44,984 nt of DNA from the NCBI GenBank assembly GCA_910587135.1, contig CAJULF010000022.1:1-44984 (forward strand). The letters run 5' to 3'. Origin of the DNA: an uncultured Oscillospiraceae bacterium. GTDB taxonomy: Bacteria; Bacillota; Clostridia; Oscillospirales; Ruminococcaceae. The notes under the pieces are model-generated. The model saw only the letters and a program-made list of their open reading frames with translations, ran no database searches and had not been told where the DNA came from. Made by a program: the position numbers and the translations under genes. Positions 7,744 through 17,075 of the stretch are shown piece by piece. Each line of letters starts with the position of its first letter. Position 1 is the first letter of the stretch.

Positions 7744-8868
7744 ATGTATATTACCAGAATTTATATTCGGAATTTCCGCAATATAAAGGAAACAGAGCTT
7801 TGCTTTGACAAAAGACTGAATCTGTTTGTCGGAAAAAATGCCCAGGGAAAGACAAATCTTATGGAAGCAATATCGGTTTGTCTGGGCGGAAGCTTTCGCC
7901 ATGTCCGGTTCAATCAGTATATTCCCACGGACGTTCCGGAGGCGGAGGTTGTTATCCGTCTTTATTTCAAAGAGGATAATACGGAACGTGAAAATGCGGT
8001 GGAATATACGATATGTAATAACGTTTTATCGGTAAAATACAATGGTTTGAAAATGAATGACGCGGCGGAATTATACGGTGTGTTAAAATACGTTGTTTTT
8101 ATACCCGAACATTTAAGCCTTATAAAGGGCGCTCCCGAATTGAGAAGAAGCTATCTCGATGAGGTGGCTGTCATGCAGACAAGAACTCATCTGAAAAAGC
8201 TGTCCCGATATAATAAGGGACTGAAGCAGCGCAACAATATTCTCGCTTTTTCGGGCGCGGATACGGCGGGAATTTCGGCTCAGCTCGCTCCGTGGAACGA
8301 CGTGCTTGCCTGCGAGGGCGTAAACGTTACCTATGGCAGGCTTAAATATTTCGCGTTCCTTAAGGAGTATACGCCCGAAATATATTCCGAGCTTACCGAG
8401 GGTGCGGAACGCTTGGAAATGGAATATATAAGCTCGGTTTTTAAAACGGAAAGAATAAATTTTGATGATGTAAACAATTTGTATAATATTTATGTCGGGG
8501 AGCTGGAAAAAAATCTTGAATCCGAAATGAAGCTGAAATATACCTCCGTTGGCGTACACCGTGACGATGTAAGCTTCTTTATCAATGGAATGTCCGCGCG
8601 CGATTACGCTTCACAGGGGCAGTTCAGAAGCGCCGCGCTTGCTCTTAAGCTGTCCGAGGCGGAAATTATACGCCGGAAAAACAAAACGTGTCCTGTAGTG
8701 ATTCTTGATGATATTTTAAGCGAGCTGGATTTTGTACGCCGCAATTATATCCTTAACAATATCGAAAAATCTCAGGTATTTATTACTTGTTGTAATATTG
8801 AGGATCTGTCATCTCTTTCCGGCGGCAGTGCATGGAGAACCGAAAAGGGCGCTTTTATCAAATTTTGA
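7744..8868 (+). CDS. recF: DNA replication and repair protein RecF
   Basis: RecF (374 aa) is an SMC-like ATPase that helps load RecA at gaps through RecO/RecR. Walker A is GKNAQGKT at 30-37 after the typical IRNFRNI start. The ABC-like signature region SQGQFRS is at about 290-296. Walker B VVILDDILSELD is near 317-328. Length and order are those of the family. It lies in the dnaN-yaaA-recF-remB cluster and no separate promoter is evident. Confidence 0.97.
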   Translation: MYITRIYIRNFRNIKETELCFDKRLNLFVGKNAQGKTNLMEAISVCLGGSFRHVRFNQYIPTDVPEAEVVIRLYFKEDNTERENAVEYTICNNVLSVKYNGLKMNDAAELYGVLKYVVFIPEHLSLIKGAPELRRSYLDEVAVMQTRTHLKKLSRYNKGLKQRNNILAFSGADTAGISAQLAPWNDVLACEGVNVTYGRLKYFAFLKEYTPEIYSELTEGAERLEMEYISSVFKTERINFDDVNNLYNIYVGELEKNLESEMKLKYTSVGVHRDDVSFFINGMSARDYASQGQFRSAALALKLSEAEIIRRKNKTCPVVILDDILSELDFVRRNYILNNIEKSQVFITCCNIEDLSSLSGGSAWRTEKGAFIKF

Positions 8869-8927
8869 ATTTGTTATATCATTTGTTGGAATTTGATTTT
8901 ATTGTGTTCTGATACTTTGAGGTTATT

Positions 8928-9194
8928 ATGAAAAAATTTATCTATCTCGGAGGGGATACTACCGTATACGCCGATGATGTAATAGGCATTTTCGATATAG
9001 AGGAATGCTCCGTCAGCCGAACGACTGCGGAGTATCTTAATTTTTGTCAGAAAAAAGGTGTTGTTGTCAACGTTTCGGAGAATATGCGGGATTTACCTAA
9101 ATCCTTTATAGTATGCGAAAAAAAGACTTATATCTCCAACGTTTCCAACTCCACGATAAACAGGCGGGGAAGAAAAAAAATGTCGCAGAAATAG
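8928..9194 (+). CDS. remB: Extracellular matrix regulator RemB-like protein (DUF370 family)
   Basis: This 88-aa protein matches the RemB/YaaB type usually found between recF and gyrB. The signatures are IYLGGDTTVYADDVIGIFDIE near the start and PKSFIV with KKTYISNVSNSTI near the end. In Bacillus, proteins of this family are linked to control of biofilm-matrix genes; the role here is inferred from family only. The ribosome binding site GAGG lies a suitable distance before the ATG. The tail after residue 78 is very basic. Confidence 0.9.
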   Translation: MKKFIYLGGDTTVYADDVIGIFDIEECSVSRTTAEYLNFCQKKGVVVNVSENMRDLPKSFIVCEKKTYISNVSNSTINRRGRKKMSQK

Positions 9195-9226
9195 GGCTCG
9201 GATTGGTTTTTTATACGCTAAAACGC

Positions 9227-9255
9227 TTGAAATTTTTGCTTAAATATGATATAAT
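9227..9255 (+). promoter_or_regulatory. Promoter ahead of the 52-aa gene and gyrB
   Basis: The elements are -35 TTGAAA at 9227-9232, a 17-bp spacer, and -10 TATAAT at 9250-9255 preceded by TGA (extended -10). It probably drives the small membrane-protein gene at 9304 and gyrB. Confidence 0.8.
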
Positions 9256-9303
9256 AATAAAGTAGGCAAAAAGTGAAAATAAAGGTTATTGAGGTGAGAG
9301 CAA

Positions 9304-9462
9304 ATGCGTATTGCCGCGGAGGCTTTTATAGCTACCCTGATACTGGGTATAGTTGGAATGCTTATCGACAGCAACGTCGGGTTGGACGGAAATTTCAGCG
9401 TTGTTCTTGCCGTGGCAACAATTGGAGCATTTGTTATTTATGCGATAGATCGTAAAAAGTGA
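9304..9462 (+). CDS. 52-aa small membrane protein upstream of gyrB
   Basis: This short gene is easily missed because of its size. It has an excellent ribosome binding site (GAGGTGA at 9291-9297, six bases before the ATG) and a near-consensus promoter 50 bp upstream. Two hydrophobic segments are visible, at about residues 5-21 (FIATLILGIVGMLI) and 33-48 (VVLAVATIGAFVIYAI), joined by a polar loop (DSNVGLDGNF) and ending in DRKK. It is therefore a helical hairpin with both ends probably in the cytoplasm. gyrB follows after 28 bp with its own ribosome binding site, so the two are co-transcribed. The family was not recognised. A 60-codon frame overlapping it in another phase is a shadow. Confidence 0.8.
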   Translation: MRIAAEAFIATLILGIVGMLIDSNVGLDGNFSVVLAVATIGAFVIYAIDRKK

Positions 9463-9490
9463 CCGGTCTTGTATATCAGGAGGATAAAAA

Positions 9491-11473
9491 ATGGCTGAAA
9501 ACGAGAGCTTAGACGTGAATTACGGCGCCGATGACATACAGGTGTTAAAGGGTCTTGACCCGGTAAGAAAGCGTCCCGGTATGTATATAGGGTCGACGGG
9601 CGAGGGCGGTCTGCACCATCTGGTGTATGAGATAGTGGACAACGCTATCGACGAGGCTCTGGCGGGCTACTGCACCGAAATAGATGTGGCTATTCTGCCC
9701 GGGGACGTTATACGGGTAATAGACAACGGACGCGGCGTTCCTACCGATATAAATCACGCTGAGGGAATTTCCGCGGCGACGCTGGTCTATACCGTGCTTC
9801 ACGCGGGAGGAAAATTCGGCGGAGGAGGATATAAGGTGTCCGGCGGTCTGCACGGCGTTGGCGCGTCGGTCGTGAACGCTCTTTCGGAATGGCTGGAGAT
9901 TGAGATACACGACGGAAAAAACGTGCATTTTCAGCATTTTGACCGCGGAGAATATTCCGAGCCGATAAAGATAATCGGTTCGACCGACCGTACGGGAACA
10001 CAGGTCACTTTCAAGCCCGACGGAGATATATTTCATACTACCGTGTTCAGCTATGATATAATTCAGGAAAGAATGCGTGAACAGGCTTTTCTGAACGCGG
10101 GACTGAAAATCTCTCTGCACGACCTGCGGGACGAGAATAATCCCGTAAATGAAGTAATGCAGTATGAGGGCGGTATATGCAGCTATATTGAGTGGCTGAA
10201 CGAAAAGCGCGGCGCTGATGTGCTCCACCCCGATATTATTTATCTTGAGGGAACTATCGATAATATCAATGTTGAGATAGCTTTTCAATATACGACGGAC
10301 TTCAACAGCGAGGTTTTTCGCTCTTTCGCGAACAATATTCATACCGGCGAGGGCGGAATGCACGAGCTGGGTTTGAAAAGAGCCCTGAGCAAGGTTATAA
10401 ACGACTACACCAAAGCTTACAAAGAAGCCAACGACAAAACAAAAGCAAAGAAAAAGACAGGCAAAAAGGGCGAAGAGGAAAAGCCCTTTACAAATCTTTG
10501 CGGCGAGGCTGTGCGGGAAGCTATAAACTGCATTATCTCCGTCAAGCTTCCGGAATGTGAGTTTGAGGGGCAGACAAAAGGCAAGCTCGGAAATCCCGAG
10601 GTGCAGCCCGTTGTGTATAAGATAGCCACAGAGCAGCTTACCTATTATTTTGAGGAGCACCCCGAAACCGCTCAGATAATAATGAACAAGGCACTTAACT
10701 CCCAGGCTGCCCGCGACGCGGCTAAAAAGGCCATGGAGGCTAAGCGCAAGTCGATAATGGACAGCAACGGTCTGCCCGGCAAGCTGGCGGACTGCTCCGA
10801 AAGCGACCCCTCGGTCACCGAGATATATATCGTCGAGGGAGATTCGGCGGGAGGTTCGGCAAAGAACGGGCGCGACAGACGCTTTCAGGCGATTCTTTCG
10901 CTTTGGGGCAAAATGCTCAATGTGGAAAAGGCGCGCGCGGACAAAGTGTACAACAACGACAAGCTGCTTCCCGTGGTTAAGGCTCTGGGTACGGGTATCG
11001 CTGAAGATTTCGATATTTCGCGTCTGCGTTACGGTCGTGTGATTATTATGGCGGATGCCGACGTCGACGGTGCGCATATAAGAACGCTTATGCTGACATT
11101 TTTCTTCCGCTTTATGAAGCCGCTGCTGGAGGAGGGTCATGTTTATATTGCCCAGCCGCCGCTGTTCAAGGTTTCGCGCGGAAAGCAGGTCAGATACGCT
11201 TATTCTGACGAGGAGCGCGACGTATTTCTTGCCGAGCTTGGAGCGGACGGCGGAAAAACCGACGTTCAGCGCTATAAAGGTCTTGGTGAGATGGACCCGG
11301 ATCAGCTCTGGGAAACTACCATGAATCCCGAAACCCGCACCATGCTTCGCGTAAGCGTGGAGGATGCGGCTAAAGCCGATGAGATAATGACGGTTCTTAT
11401 GGGTGATAAGGTAGAGCCGCGCCGTGAATTTATTGAACAAAACGCTAAACTTGCGGTAAATCTGGATATTTGA
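9491..11473 (+). CDS. gyrB: DNA gyrase subunit B
   Basis: The ATPase subunit of gyrase (660 aa) introduces negative supercoils together with GyrA. The GHKL ATPase shows EIVDNAIDEALAG, DNGRGVP and GGLHGVGASVVNALS. The transducer follows, then the TOPRIM domain with EGDSAGGSAK near residue 448 and DADVDGAHIRTL near 520. The C-terminus has RYKGLGEMDPDQLWETTM. The usual PLRGK after the TOPRIM Glu reads SLWGK, a form I believe also occurs in other Clostridia. The ribosome binding site AGGAGG sits just before the ATG. Confidence 0.97.
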   Translation: MAENESLDVNYGADDIQVLKGLDPVRKRPGMYIGSTGEGGLHHLVYEIVDNAIDEALAGYCTEIDVAILPGDVIRVIDNGRGVPTDINHAEGISAATLVYTVLHAGGKFGGGGYKVSGGLHGVGASVVNALSEWLEIEIHDGKNVHFQHFDRGEYSEPIKIIGSTDRTGTQVTFKPDGDIFHTTVFSYDIIQERMREQAFLNAGLKISLHDLRDENNPVNEVMQYEGGICSYIEWLNEKRGADVLHPDIIYLEGTIDNINVEIAFQYTTDFNSEVFRSFANNIHTGEGGMHELGLKRALSKVINDYTKAYKEANDKTKAKKKTGKKGEEEKPFTNLCGEAVREAINCIISVKLPECEFEGQTKGKLGNPEVQPVVYKIATEQLTYYFEEHPETAQIIMNKALNSQAARDAAKKAMEAKRKSIMDSNGLPGKLADCSESDPSVTEIYIVEGDSAGGSAKNGRDRRFQAILSLWGKMLNVEKARADKVYNNDKLLPVVKALGTGIAEDFDISRLRYGRVIIMADADVDGAHIRTLMLTFFFRFMKPLLEEGHVYIAQPPLFKVSRGKQVRYAYSDEERDVFLAELGADGGKTDVQRYKGLGEMDPDQLWETTMNPETRTMLRVSVEDAAKADEIMTVLMGDKVEPRREFIEQNAKLAVNLDI

Positions 11474-11515
11474 TCTTGTCGTAATAGGAACATTTTGTTT
11501 TTTTGACGGAGGGAG

Positions 11516-12160
11516 TTGATCAGTATTTCTAACGGTCTTTTGCCCGATTTGGGTGAGCTTCAGGGGAACGCCGAGCCAAAAAGCGCCCTTGTCAGCTTCA
11601 GCTATGACAATAATTTAGAGGAAATAGACAGCGCTATGAAGACTTTTCAAAGGCACTTTGCGAGCAAGCGCGGTTTGTTTTCCGTTATTTCATATTCGCT
11701 GCTGTCCGTTGCGATAGTTGTGGCGATAGTGATAAACATTGTAACAGGCTCGTCGGTGATTTTTTCCTGTGTCGCACTGCTGTTCTGTCTGCTGGGACTG
11801 TTTTACAGCGCTACCGATAAGAAGCGTACAAGAAACAAGACAATCGAGGCGCTTAAGGATATGGATCCCGAGGAATATACCTGTTCTATTTTTGATGATA
11901 AAATAGAGCTTGAAACAGTTATCAGACCTAAATCAAATGAAGTTGAGCTGAAAATTGATGAGAAGGCGGACGAGGAAATTATTTCTCCGCTTAAGAGCGT
12001 TTTTCTTTTCGGTACGGATCTGCTCAATTTTGACGAGAATGACGAGGCTCTGCTGCTTATCTTCAACAGAAGGCAGATTTACTGCTTCCCGAAGCGCTGT
12101 CTGTCCGCGGAGCAGGAGGATACCATAAGAAATATACTGACGGAAAAGCTGGAAAGCTGA
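11516..12160 (+). CDS. YcxB-like membrane protein, function unknown
   Basis: This protein of about 214 aa lies between gyrB and gyrA. Its layout resembles YcxB-like proteins: a polar N-terminal region, two adjacent transmembrane segments (about 56-75 and 79-98), then a cytoplasmic part rich in beta strands and acidic residues. The function is unknown. The start is uncertain. The TTG at 11516 sits only 1-2 bases after GGAGGGA (11508-11514), which is too close. Initiation from the ATT at 11525, or a later TTG at 11540, would fit the spacing better. No promoter of its own is evident. Confidence 0.7.
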   Translation: MISISNGLLPDLGELQGNAEPKSALVSFSYDNNLEEIDSAMKTFQRHFASKRGLFSVISYSLLSVAIVVAIVINIVTGSSVIFSCVALLFCLLGLFYSATDKKRTRNKTIEALKDMDPEEYTCSIFDDKIELETVIRPKSNEVELKIDEKADEEIISPLKSVFLFGTDLLNFDENDEALLLIFNRRQIYCFPKRCLSAEQEDTIRNILTEKLES

Positions 12161-12327
12161 CTTTGTTTGGCATAGTTTAAAGAAATGTTGTTTACAAAAT
12201 TGTTCCGCTTTTACGAGGAACTCACAGTGCTGATTGTATCGCGCTTTGATCTGCCAGCAGTTCTTTAATAACAAATATGAAATATGCCGGATTTTGACTG
12301 ACTATTGAAAAGAGGAAAAACGGATAA

Positions 12328-14955
12328 ATGGATATAGATTTCAGCCTGGAAAAGCTTCATAATGTCGACCTTGAGGATACGATGAAAAGGTCTTTTATCG
12401 AATACTCAATGTCGGTTATCACCTCAAGGGCTCTGCCCGATGTAAGGGACGGACTTAAGCCCGTTCACCGCCGTATCATCTATACGATGAACGAGGCGGG
12501 CAATACATCGGACAAGCCCTTCAGAAAGTGCGCCTATACCGTCGGCGAGGTTCTCGGTAAATATCACCCTCACGGCGACGCTTCCGTATATGACGCTCTG
12601 GTAAGGCTCGCGCAGGATTTCTCGCTGAGATATCCATTGATCGACGGTCACGGAAACTTCGGCTCGGTGGACGGCGATCCGGCTGCCGCTTACCGTTATA
12701 CCGAGGCAAGGCTCGCTAAGCTGTCAAACGAAATGACGCAGGATATCGGAAAAAAGGTAGTGGATTTCACAACAAACTATGACGATAAGCTGCTTGAGCC
12801 GGTCGTGCTGCCGTCAAGATTCCCCAATCTTCTTGTAAACGGAAGCAACGGCATTGCCGTGGGTATGGCTACAAATATCCCGCCGCATAATCTGAGAGAG
12901 GTTATCGACGCGCTTATAATGATGATTGAAAATCCCGAAGTTACCGTTGAGGAACTGATGACCTGTATCCAAGGTCCCGATTTCCCAACGGGCGGCATTA
13001 TTATGGGATACAGCGGCATACGCTCCGCCTATTTTACCGGCAGAGGGAAAATTATTCTCCGCGGCAGGGCTAATATAGTGGAGGAGAACAATCATACCCG
13101 AATTATAATCGATGAAATTCCGTATATGGTAAACAAGGCGCGCCTGCTGCAAAGCGTTGCCGACCTCAGCCGTGACAAGCGTATTGACGGTATCTCTACG
13201 ATCCGCGACGAATCCGACAGAAACGGAATGCGCATCGTTATAGAGCTTAAACGTGACGCCAACGCGAATGTTGTGCTGAATAAGCTGTATACCTATACTC
13301 AGCTTCAGGATACCGTGGGAGTTATTATGCTCTCGCTGGTGAACGGCGAGCCTAAGATACTTACTCTGCGTGATATGCTGCGGAAATATCTCGACCATCA
13401 GATGGACGTGGTGACCCGCCGCACCCGGTATGACCTCGATAAGGCAAAGGAGCGTGAGCATATTCTTGAGGGTCTGATGCTGGCTATCGACTTTATTGAC
13501 GAGGTAATAGCGATATTACGTTCGAGCAAGAATATTCCCGTGGGTAAAGAGCGCCTTATAGAGCGCTTTAAAAATATTGACGTTTCGCAGACGGGCATTT
13601 TTGGAACATCTACCTATTCTCTTACCGAGGTCCAGGCGGACGCTATCGTTAAAATGACGCTGGGGGCTCTCACAGGTATGGAAAAGAGCAAGGTAGAGGA
13701 TGAGCTGCTTGAAAAGCGTGAAATAATCTCTCAGCTCACCGCGCTGCTTGAAAATGAGGACAAGCTGCTGCACCAGATAGGCGAGGAGCTGCTTGTCATA
13801 AAGAAAAAATACGGCGACGAGAGAAGAACGGCTATCGAGCCTGTCAGCGGGGAAGTCGATATTGAGGATCTTATCCCGCTGGAGGACTGTGTTGTTACCT
13901 TTACGAATATCGGCTACATCAAGCGCCAGCCCATGGAGGTATACAATATCCAGAAGCGCGGCGGCAAGGGTGTTTCGGGTATGAAGCAGAGGGAAGAGGA
14001 TTTTGTCGATAATATGTTCATTGCCTCATCTCACGAGAATATTCTGTACATCACCAATATGGGGAATATGTTCCGCATGAAGTGCTACGAGATTCCCGAG
14101 GGCAGCAAGCAGTCACGCGGCATGAATATAGTAAATCTCCTGCGACTTGCCGAGGGCGAAAGAGTAGCGGCGATGATGACCACGATGGATTTCGCGGAAA
14201 ACAAATATTTTATCTGCATAACAAAAAACGGACTTATAAAGCGTACAAAGCTGTCGGAATACAAGAACGTCCGCAAAATGGGTTTAAGGGCAATAAATCT
14301 TGTTGACGGCGATGAGATCGCGGCGGCTTTCCTAACAGAGGGCGACTGCTCCGTTCTCATTGCCACACGGAACGGCGCGGCTATCCGATTTGATGAGAAA
14401 GACGCCCGTCCTCTCGGAAGAACCGCGCGCGGAGTAAGGGCAATCAAATTTCGCGATGGGGATTATGTTGTTGGTGCTACCAAAATCTTTGACGACAACG
14501 CTTCCATTCTTACGGTCACTGATAAGGGAATGGGTCGGCGCTGTGCCGTTTCAAGCTATCGTATGCAGAAGCGCGGCGGTCTTGGTCTTAAGAATTATCC
14601 CGTAAGCGATGAAAAAGGATATGTTTGCGGCATAAAAACTCTCGGAACGGATGACGATGTTATTCTGATAAGCGCGGACGGCGTTGTAATAAGGATACGC
14701 GCGAACGACCTGCGAAATATGGGAAGACCCGCTTCGGGTGTTCGGGTAATGCGTCTGGGTACGGAGGACAGAGTCGCTTCGTTCAGCCGAACTCCTCATG
14801 ACGATGAAGAGGAAACTTCGGAGGTTGAAAACGCGTCCGACGAGGAAATCGCGGCTTCTCTCGCGGAGGAACAGTCGGAGGTCATTGAGCCGGATGATAC
14901 TCCTGAGGATGATGTTGAGGACGAATCCGTGGGGAACGGCGATTCCGAGGAATAA
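12328..14955 (+). CDS. gyrA: DNA gyrase subunit A
   Basis: The DNA-breaking and wrapping subunit of gyrase (875 aa). The catalytic tyrosine is Tyr124 in RYTEARLAKL. The C-terminal beta-pinwheel contains the GyrA box form QKRGGKG, which marks it as gyrase rather than topoisomerase IV. The quinolone-contact loop reads HPHGDASVYD: Ala85 occupies the position of Escherichia coli Ser83, with Asp89 equivalent to Asp87. The last 50 residues are an extremely acidic tail (Glu/Asp-rich). A ribosome binding site (GAGGAAAAA) precedes the ATG. A hairpin terminator follows at 14963-15006. Confidence 0.97.
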   Translation: MDIDFSLEKLHNVDLEDTMKRSFIEYSMSVITSRALPDVRDGLKPVHRRIIYTMNEAGNTSDKPFRKCAYTVGEVLGKYHPHGDASVYDALVRLAQDFSLRYPLIDGHGNFGSVDGDPAAAYRYTEARLAKLSNEMTQDIGKKVVDFTTNYDDKLLEPVVLPSRFPNLLVNGSNGIAVGMATNIPPHNLREVIDALIMMIENPEVTVEELMTCIQGPDFPTGGIIMGYSGIRSAYFTGRGKIILRGRANIVEENNHTRIIIDEIPYMVNKARLLQSVADLSRDKRIDGISTIRDESDRNGMRIVIELKRDANANVVLNKLYTYTQLQDTVGVIMLSLVNGEPKILTLRDMLRKYLDHQMDVVTRRTRYDLDKAKEREHILEGLMLAIDFIDEVIAILRSSKNIPVGKERLIERFKNIDVSQTGIFGTSTYSLTEVQADAIVKMTLGALTGMEKSKVEDELLEKREIISQLTALLENEDKLLHQIGEELLVIKKKYGDERRTAIEPVSGEVDIEDLIPLEDCVVTFTNIGYIKRQPMEVYNIQKRGGKGVSGMKQREEDFVDNMFIASSHENILYITNMGNMFRMKCYEIPEGSKQSRGMNIVNLLRLAEGERVAAMMTTMDFAENKYFICITKNGLIKRTKLSEYKNVRKMGLRAINLVDGDEIAAAFLTEGDCSVLIATRNGAAIRFDEKDARPLGRTARGVRAIKFRDGDYVVGATKIFDDNASILTVTDKGMGRRCAVSSYRMQKRGGLGLKNYPVSDEKGYVCGIKTLGTDDDVILISADGVVIRIRANDLRNMGRPASGVRVMRLGTEDRVASFSRTPHDDEEETSEVENASDEEIAASLAEEQSEVIEPDDTPEDDVEDESVGNGDSEE

Positions 14956-14962
14956 TTTATAT

Positions 14963-15006
14963 ATTTTGCCCGTGCGTATTTTCGTATGTTCGGGCAAAAT
15001 TTGTTT
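14963..15006 (+). terminator. Terminator after gyrA
   Basis: The arms ATTTTGCCCG (14963-14972) and CGGGCAAAAT (14991-15000) form a 10-bp stem followed by TTGTTT. The hairpin lies just after the gyrA stop. Confidence 0.75.
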
Positions 15007-15022
15007 GGAAAATTTTGCAAAA

Positions 15023-15038
15023 TGTTTCATGTGAAACA
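15023..15038. promoter_or_regulatory. Near-consensus parS site
   Basis: TGTTTCATGTGAAACA differs from the parS consensus TGTTTCACGTGAAACA at one base. It lies between gyrA and mnmG, 2.9 kb before the soj/spo0J genes, and is probably a ParB loading site. Confidence 0.75.
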
Positions 15039-15054
15039 TTTTTGATATAATGCG

Positions 15055-15160
15055 TAATACTAATTCCTCATTGACAGTGTACAAAAAATCTTTGCAAAAA
15101 CCATATATCGGAGTTTTTGCCCGATTTTTTATACACTTTCTAATGGGAATAATTATAATA
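15055..15160 (+). repeat. Family-B inverted-repeat element (MITE-like)
   Basis: This 106-bp imperfect palindrome starts with TAATACTAATTCC. The left arm carries GTGTACAAAAAATC and TTGCAAAAACC, and the right arm the matching complement. A nearly identical copy in opposite orientation is at 35025-35129, and a longer relative is at 21814-21979. As RNA it would form a long hairpin between gyrA and mnmG. Confidence 0.85.
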
Positions 15161-15185
15161 CCCGAAAGGAGCAAAACAGTAAAAA

Positions 15186-17075
15186 ATGAGCTATATGCTT
15201 GAAGAATATGATGTGGCGGTAATAGGAGCGGGTCATGCGGGCTGCGAGGCTGCGCTCGCGGCAGCTCGGCTGGGATTGAAAACAGTGATTTTTACTCTCT
15301 CGCTCGACTGTATTGCAAATATGCCCTGCAATCCCTGTATAGGCGGTTCGGCTAAGGGTCAGATAGTGTGTGAAATAGATTCTCTTGGCGGCGAGATGGG
15401 AAGAGCGGCGGACGCTACTTTTATTCAGTCCAGAATGCTGAACAGGGGAAAAGGACCAGCGGTGCACAGTCTCAGAGTGCAGAGTGACCGCGTTAAGTAT
15501 CACACCTATATGAAGAGCATTCTTGAAAATACCCCTGATCTTTTTATAAGACAGGCTGAAGTTACAGCGGTTGAGGTTACCGATAATAAGATCAGTGCGG
15601 TTGTTACTTCGCTCGGGGCGGTTTATCCCGTGAAAGCCGCGATAATTACAACCGGTACATATCTCAACGGAAAAATACATATCGGCGAGCTGAGCTATTC
15701 GGGCGGACCGGATAATGTTCTCCCTTCAACGCAGCTTACCGAATGTCTTAAAAATATAGGGATTTCCATGCGGCGATTTAAGACCGGTACTCCCGCGCGC
15801 GTTCACAGGCGTTCCGTTGATTTTTCCGTAATGGAACGCCAGACAGGTGACAAGGATATAGTTCCGTTTGCTTTTGATAATGAGCAGCCTATGGAAAATA
15901 AGGTTGACTGCTATGTTACCTATACAAACTCCGAAACCCACAAAGTCATCCTGGATAATCTGCACCGTTCTCCGCTTTATTCGGGAAGAATCGAAGGAAT
16001 CGGACCGCGCTATTGTCCAAGTATAGAAGATAAGATAGTCCGATTTAAAGATAAGGAACGTCACCAGCTTTTTGTAGAGCCTATGGGATTGGATACCGAT
16101 GAATATTATTTGCAGGGAATGTCCTCATCGCTTCCCGAAGATGTTCAGATAAAATTTCTCCGCACGATTAAAGGACTGGAGAATGTTGAAATAATGCGTC
16201 CCGCCTATGCGATCGAATACGACTGCTGCGATCCGCTGGAGCTTCTGCCTACGTTGGAATTCAAGAAAATAAGCGGACTGTACGGCGCGGGGCAATTCAA
16301 CTGTACCAGTGGATATGAGGAGGCGGCGGGACAGGGGCTTGTCGCGGGTATCAACGCGGCTTTGAAAATACAGGGAAAAGAGCCTCTCATACTTGACCGC
16401 GCTTCAAGCTATATCGGAACTCTCATTGACGACCTTGTAACAAAAGGATGCTCCGAGCCGTACAGAATGATGACCTCGCGCAGCGAATATCGTCTGATAC
16501 TTCGGCAGGACAACGCGGCGGACAGGCTTCTGCCGACAGGATATGAGATTGGATTGATCTCAAAAGAAAGGTACGATAAATTCAGGGAGGAATGCTCACA
16601 GATATCCGCAGAGCTTGAGCGTATCAAATCCGTGACGGTTCACCCGACCGACGAGGTAAATAAGCTTCTTGAGGAAAAGGGGACTACCCCCATTACATCG
16701 GGAATAAGGCTGATTGAACTTCTTAAGCGCCCACAGCTAAGTTATACGGATTTTGCGGATATTGACAGAGAACGTCCCGCGTTGAAATATTCTTTGGTTA
16801 ATAAACTGGAGATAGAGCTTAAATATTCGGGTTACATCAAAATCCAGCAGGAGCAGATAGAGAAAATGCGCAGGCTGGAGGAAAAGAAGCTCCCTGAAAA
16901 TATTGATTATAAAACCATAAAGGGACTAAGGCTGGAGGCTCAGGAGAAACTTAACAAGCACAAGCCGCTGAATGTCGGGCAGGCAGGCAGAATATCGGGG
17001 GTAAATCCCGCGGACGTTTCGGTGCTGCTTATATGGCTTGCCGGAAAGGGGGAGAGCAGTGGGCAGACAGGATAA
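15186..17075 (+). CDS. mnmG: tRNA uridine 5-carboxymethylaminomethyl modification enzyme MnmG
   Basis: This FAD enzyme (629 aa) acts with MnmE to modify the wobble uridine at position 34 of certain tRNAs. The dinucleotide-binding motif GAGHAGC is at 14-20. Family blocks include NPCIGGSAKGQIVCEIDSLGG, LNRGKGPAVHSLR (split by variation), GTYLNGKIHIG and the conserved C-terminal helical domain with GLRLEAQEKL and AGRISGVNPADVSVLLI. A TAA immediately precedes the ATG in frame, so 15186 is the earliest start. The AAAGGAG site lies about 15 bases upstream, unusually far. rsmG overlaps the 3' end. Confidence 0.97.
   Translation: MSYMLEEYDVAVIGAGHAGCEAALAAARLGLKTVIFTLSLDCIANMPCNPCIGGSAKGQIVCEIDSLGGEMGRAADATFIQSRMLNRGKGPAVHSLRVQSDRVKYHTYMKSILENTPDLFIRQAEVTAVEVTDNKISAVVTSLGAVYPVKAAIITTGTYLNGKIHIGELSYSGGPDNVLPSTQLTECLKNIGISMRRFKTGTPARVHRRSVDFSVMERQTGDKDIVPFAFDNEQPMENKVDCYVTYTNSETHKVILDNLHRSPLYSGRIEGIGPRYCPSIEDKIVRFKDKERHQLFVEPMGLDTDEYYLQGMSSSLPEDVQIKFLRTIKGLENVEIMRPAYAIEYDCCDPLELLPTLEFKKISGLYGAGQFNCTSGYEEAAGQGLVAGINAALKIQGKEPLILDRASSYIGTLIDDLVTKGCSEPYRMMTSRSEYRLILRQDNAADRLLPTGYEIGLISKERYDKFREECSQISAELERIKSVTVHPTDEVNKLLEEKGTTPITSGIRLIELLKRPQLSYTDFADIDRERPALKYSLVNKLEIELKYSGYIKIQQEQIEKMRRLEEKKLPENIDYKTIKGLRLEAQEKLNKHKPLNVGQAGRISGVNPADVSVLLIWLAGKGESSGQTG

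Noticed and set aside
9273..9455. 60-codon frame overlapping the 52-aa gene
   Set aside because: Its composition is unnatural (Cys/Arg/Tyr-rich) and it lacks correct ribosome-binding spacing. The other frame has the promoter-linked binding site and clean membrane segments.
9545..11440. Long (631-codon) minus-strand open frame opposite gyrB
   Set aside because: It is a shadow of the gyrB codon pattern, with no family resemblance and no ribosome binding site.
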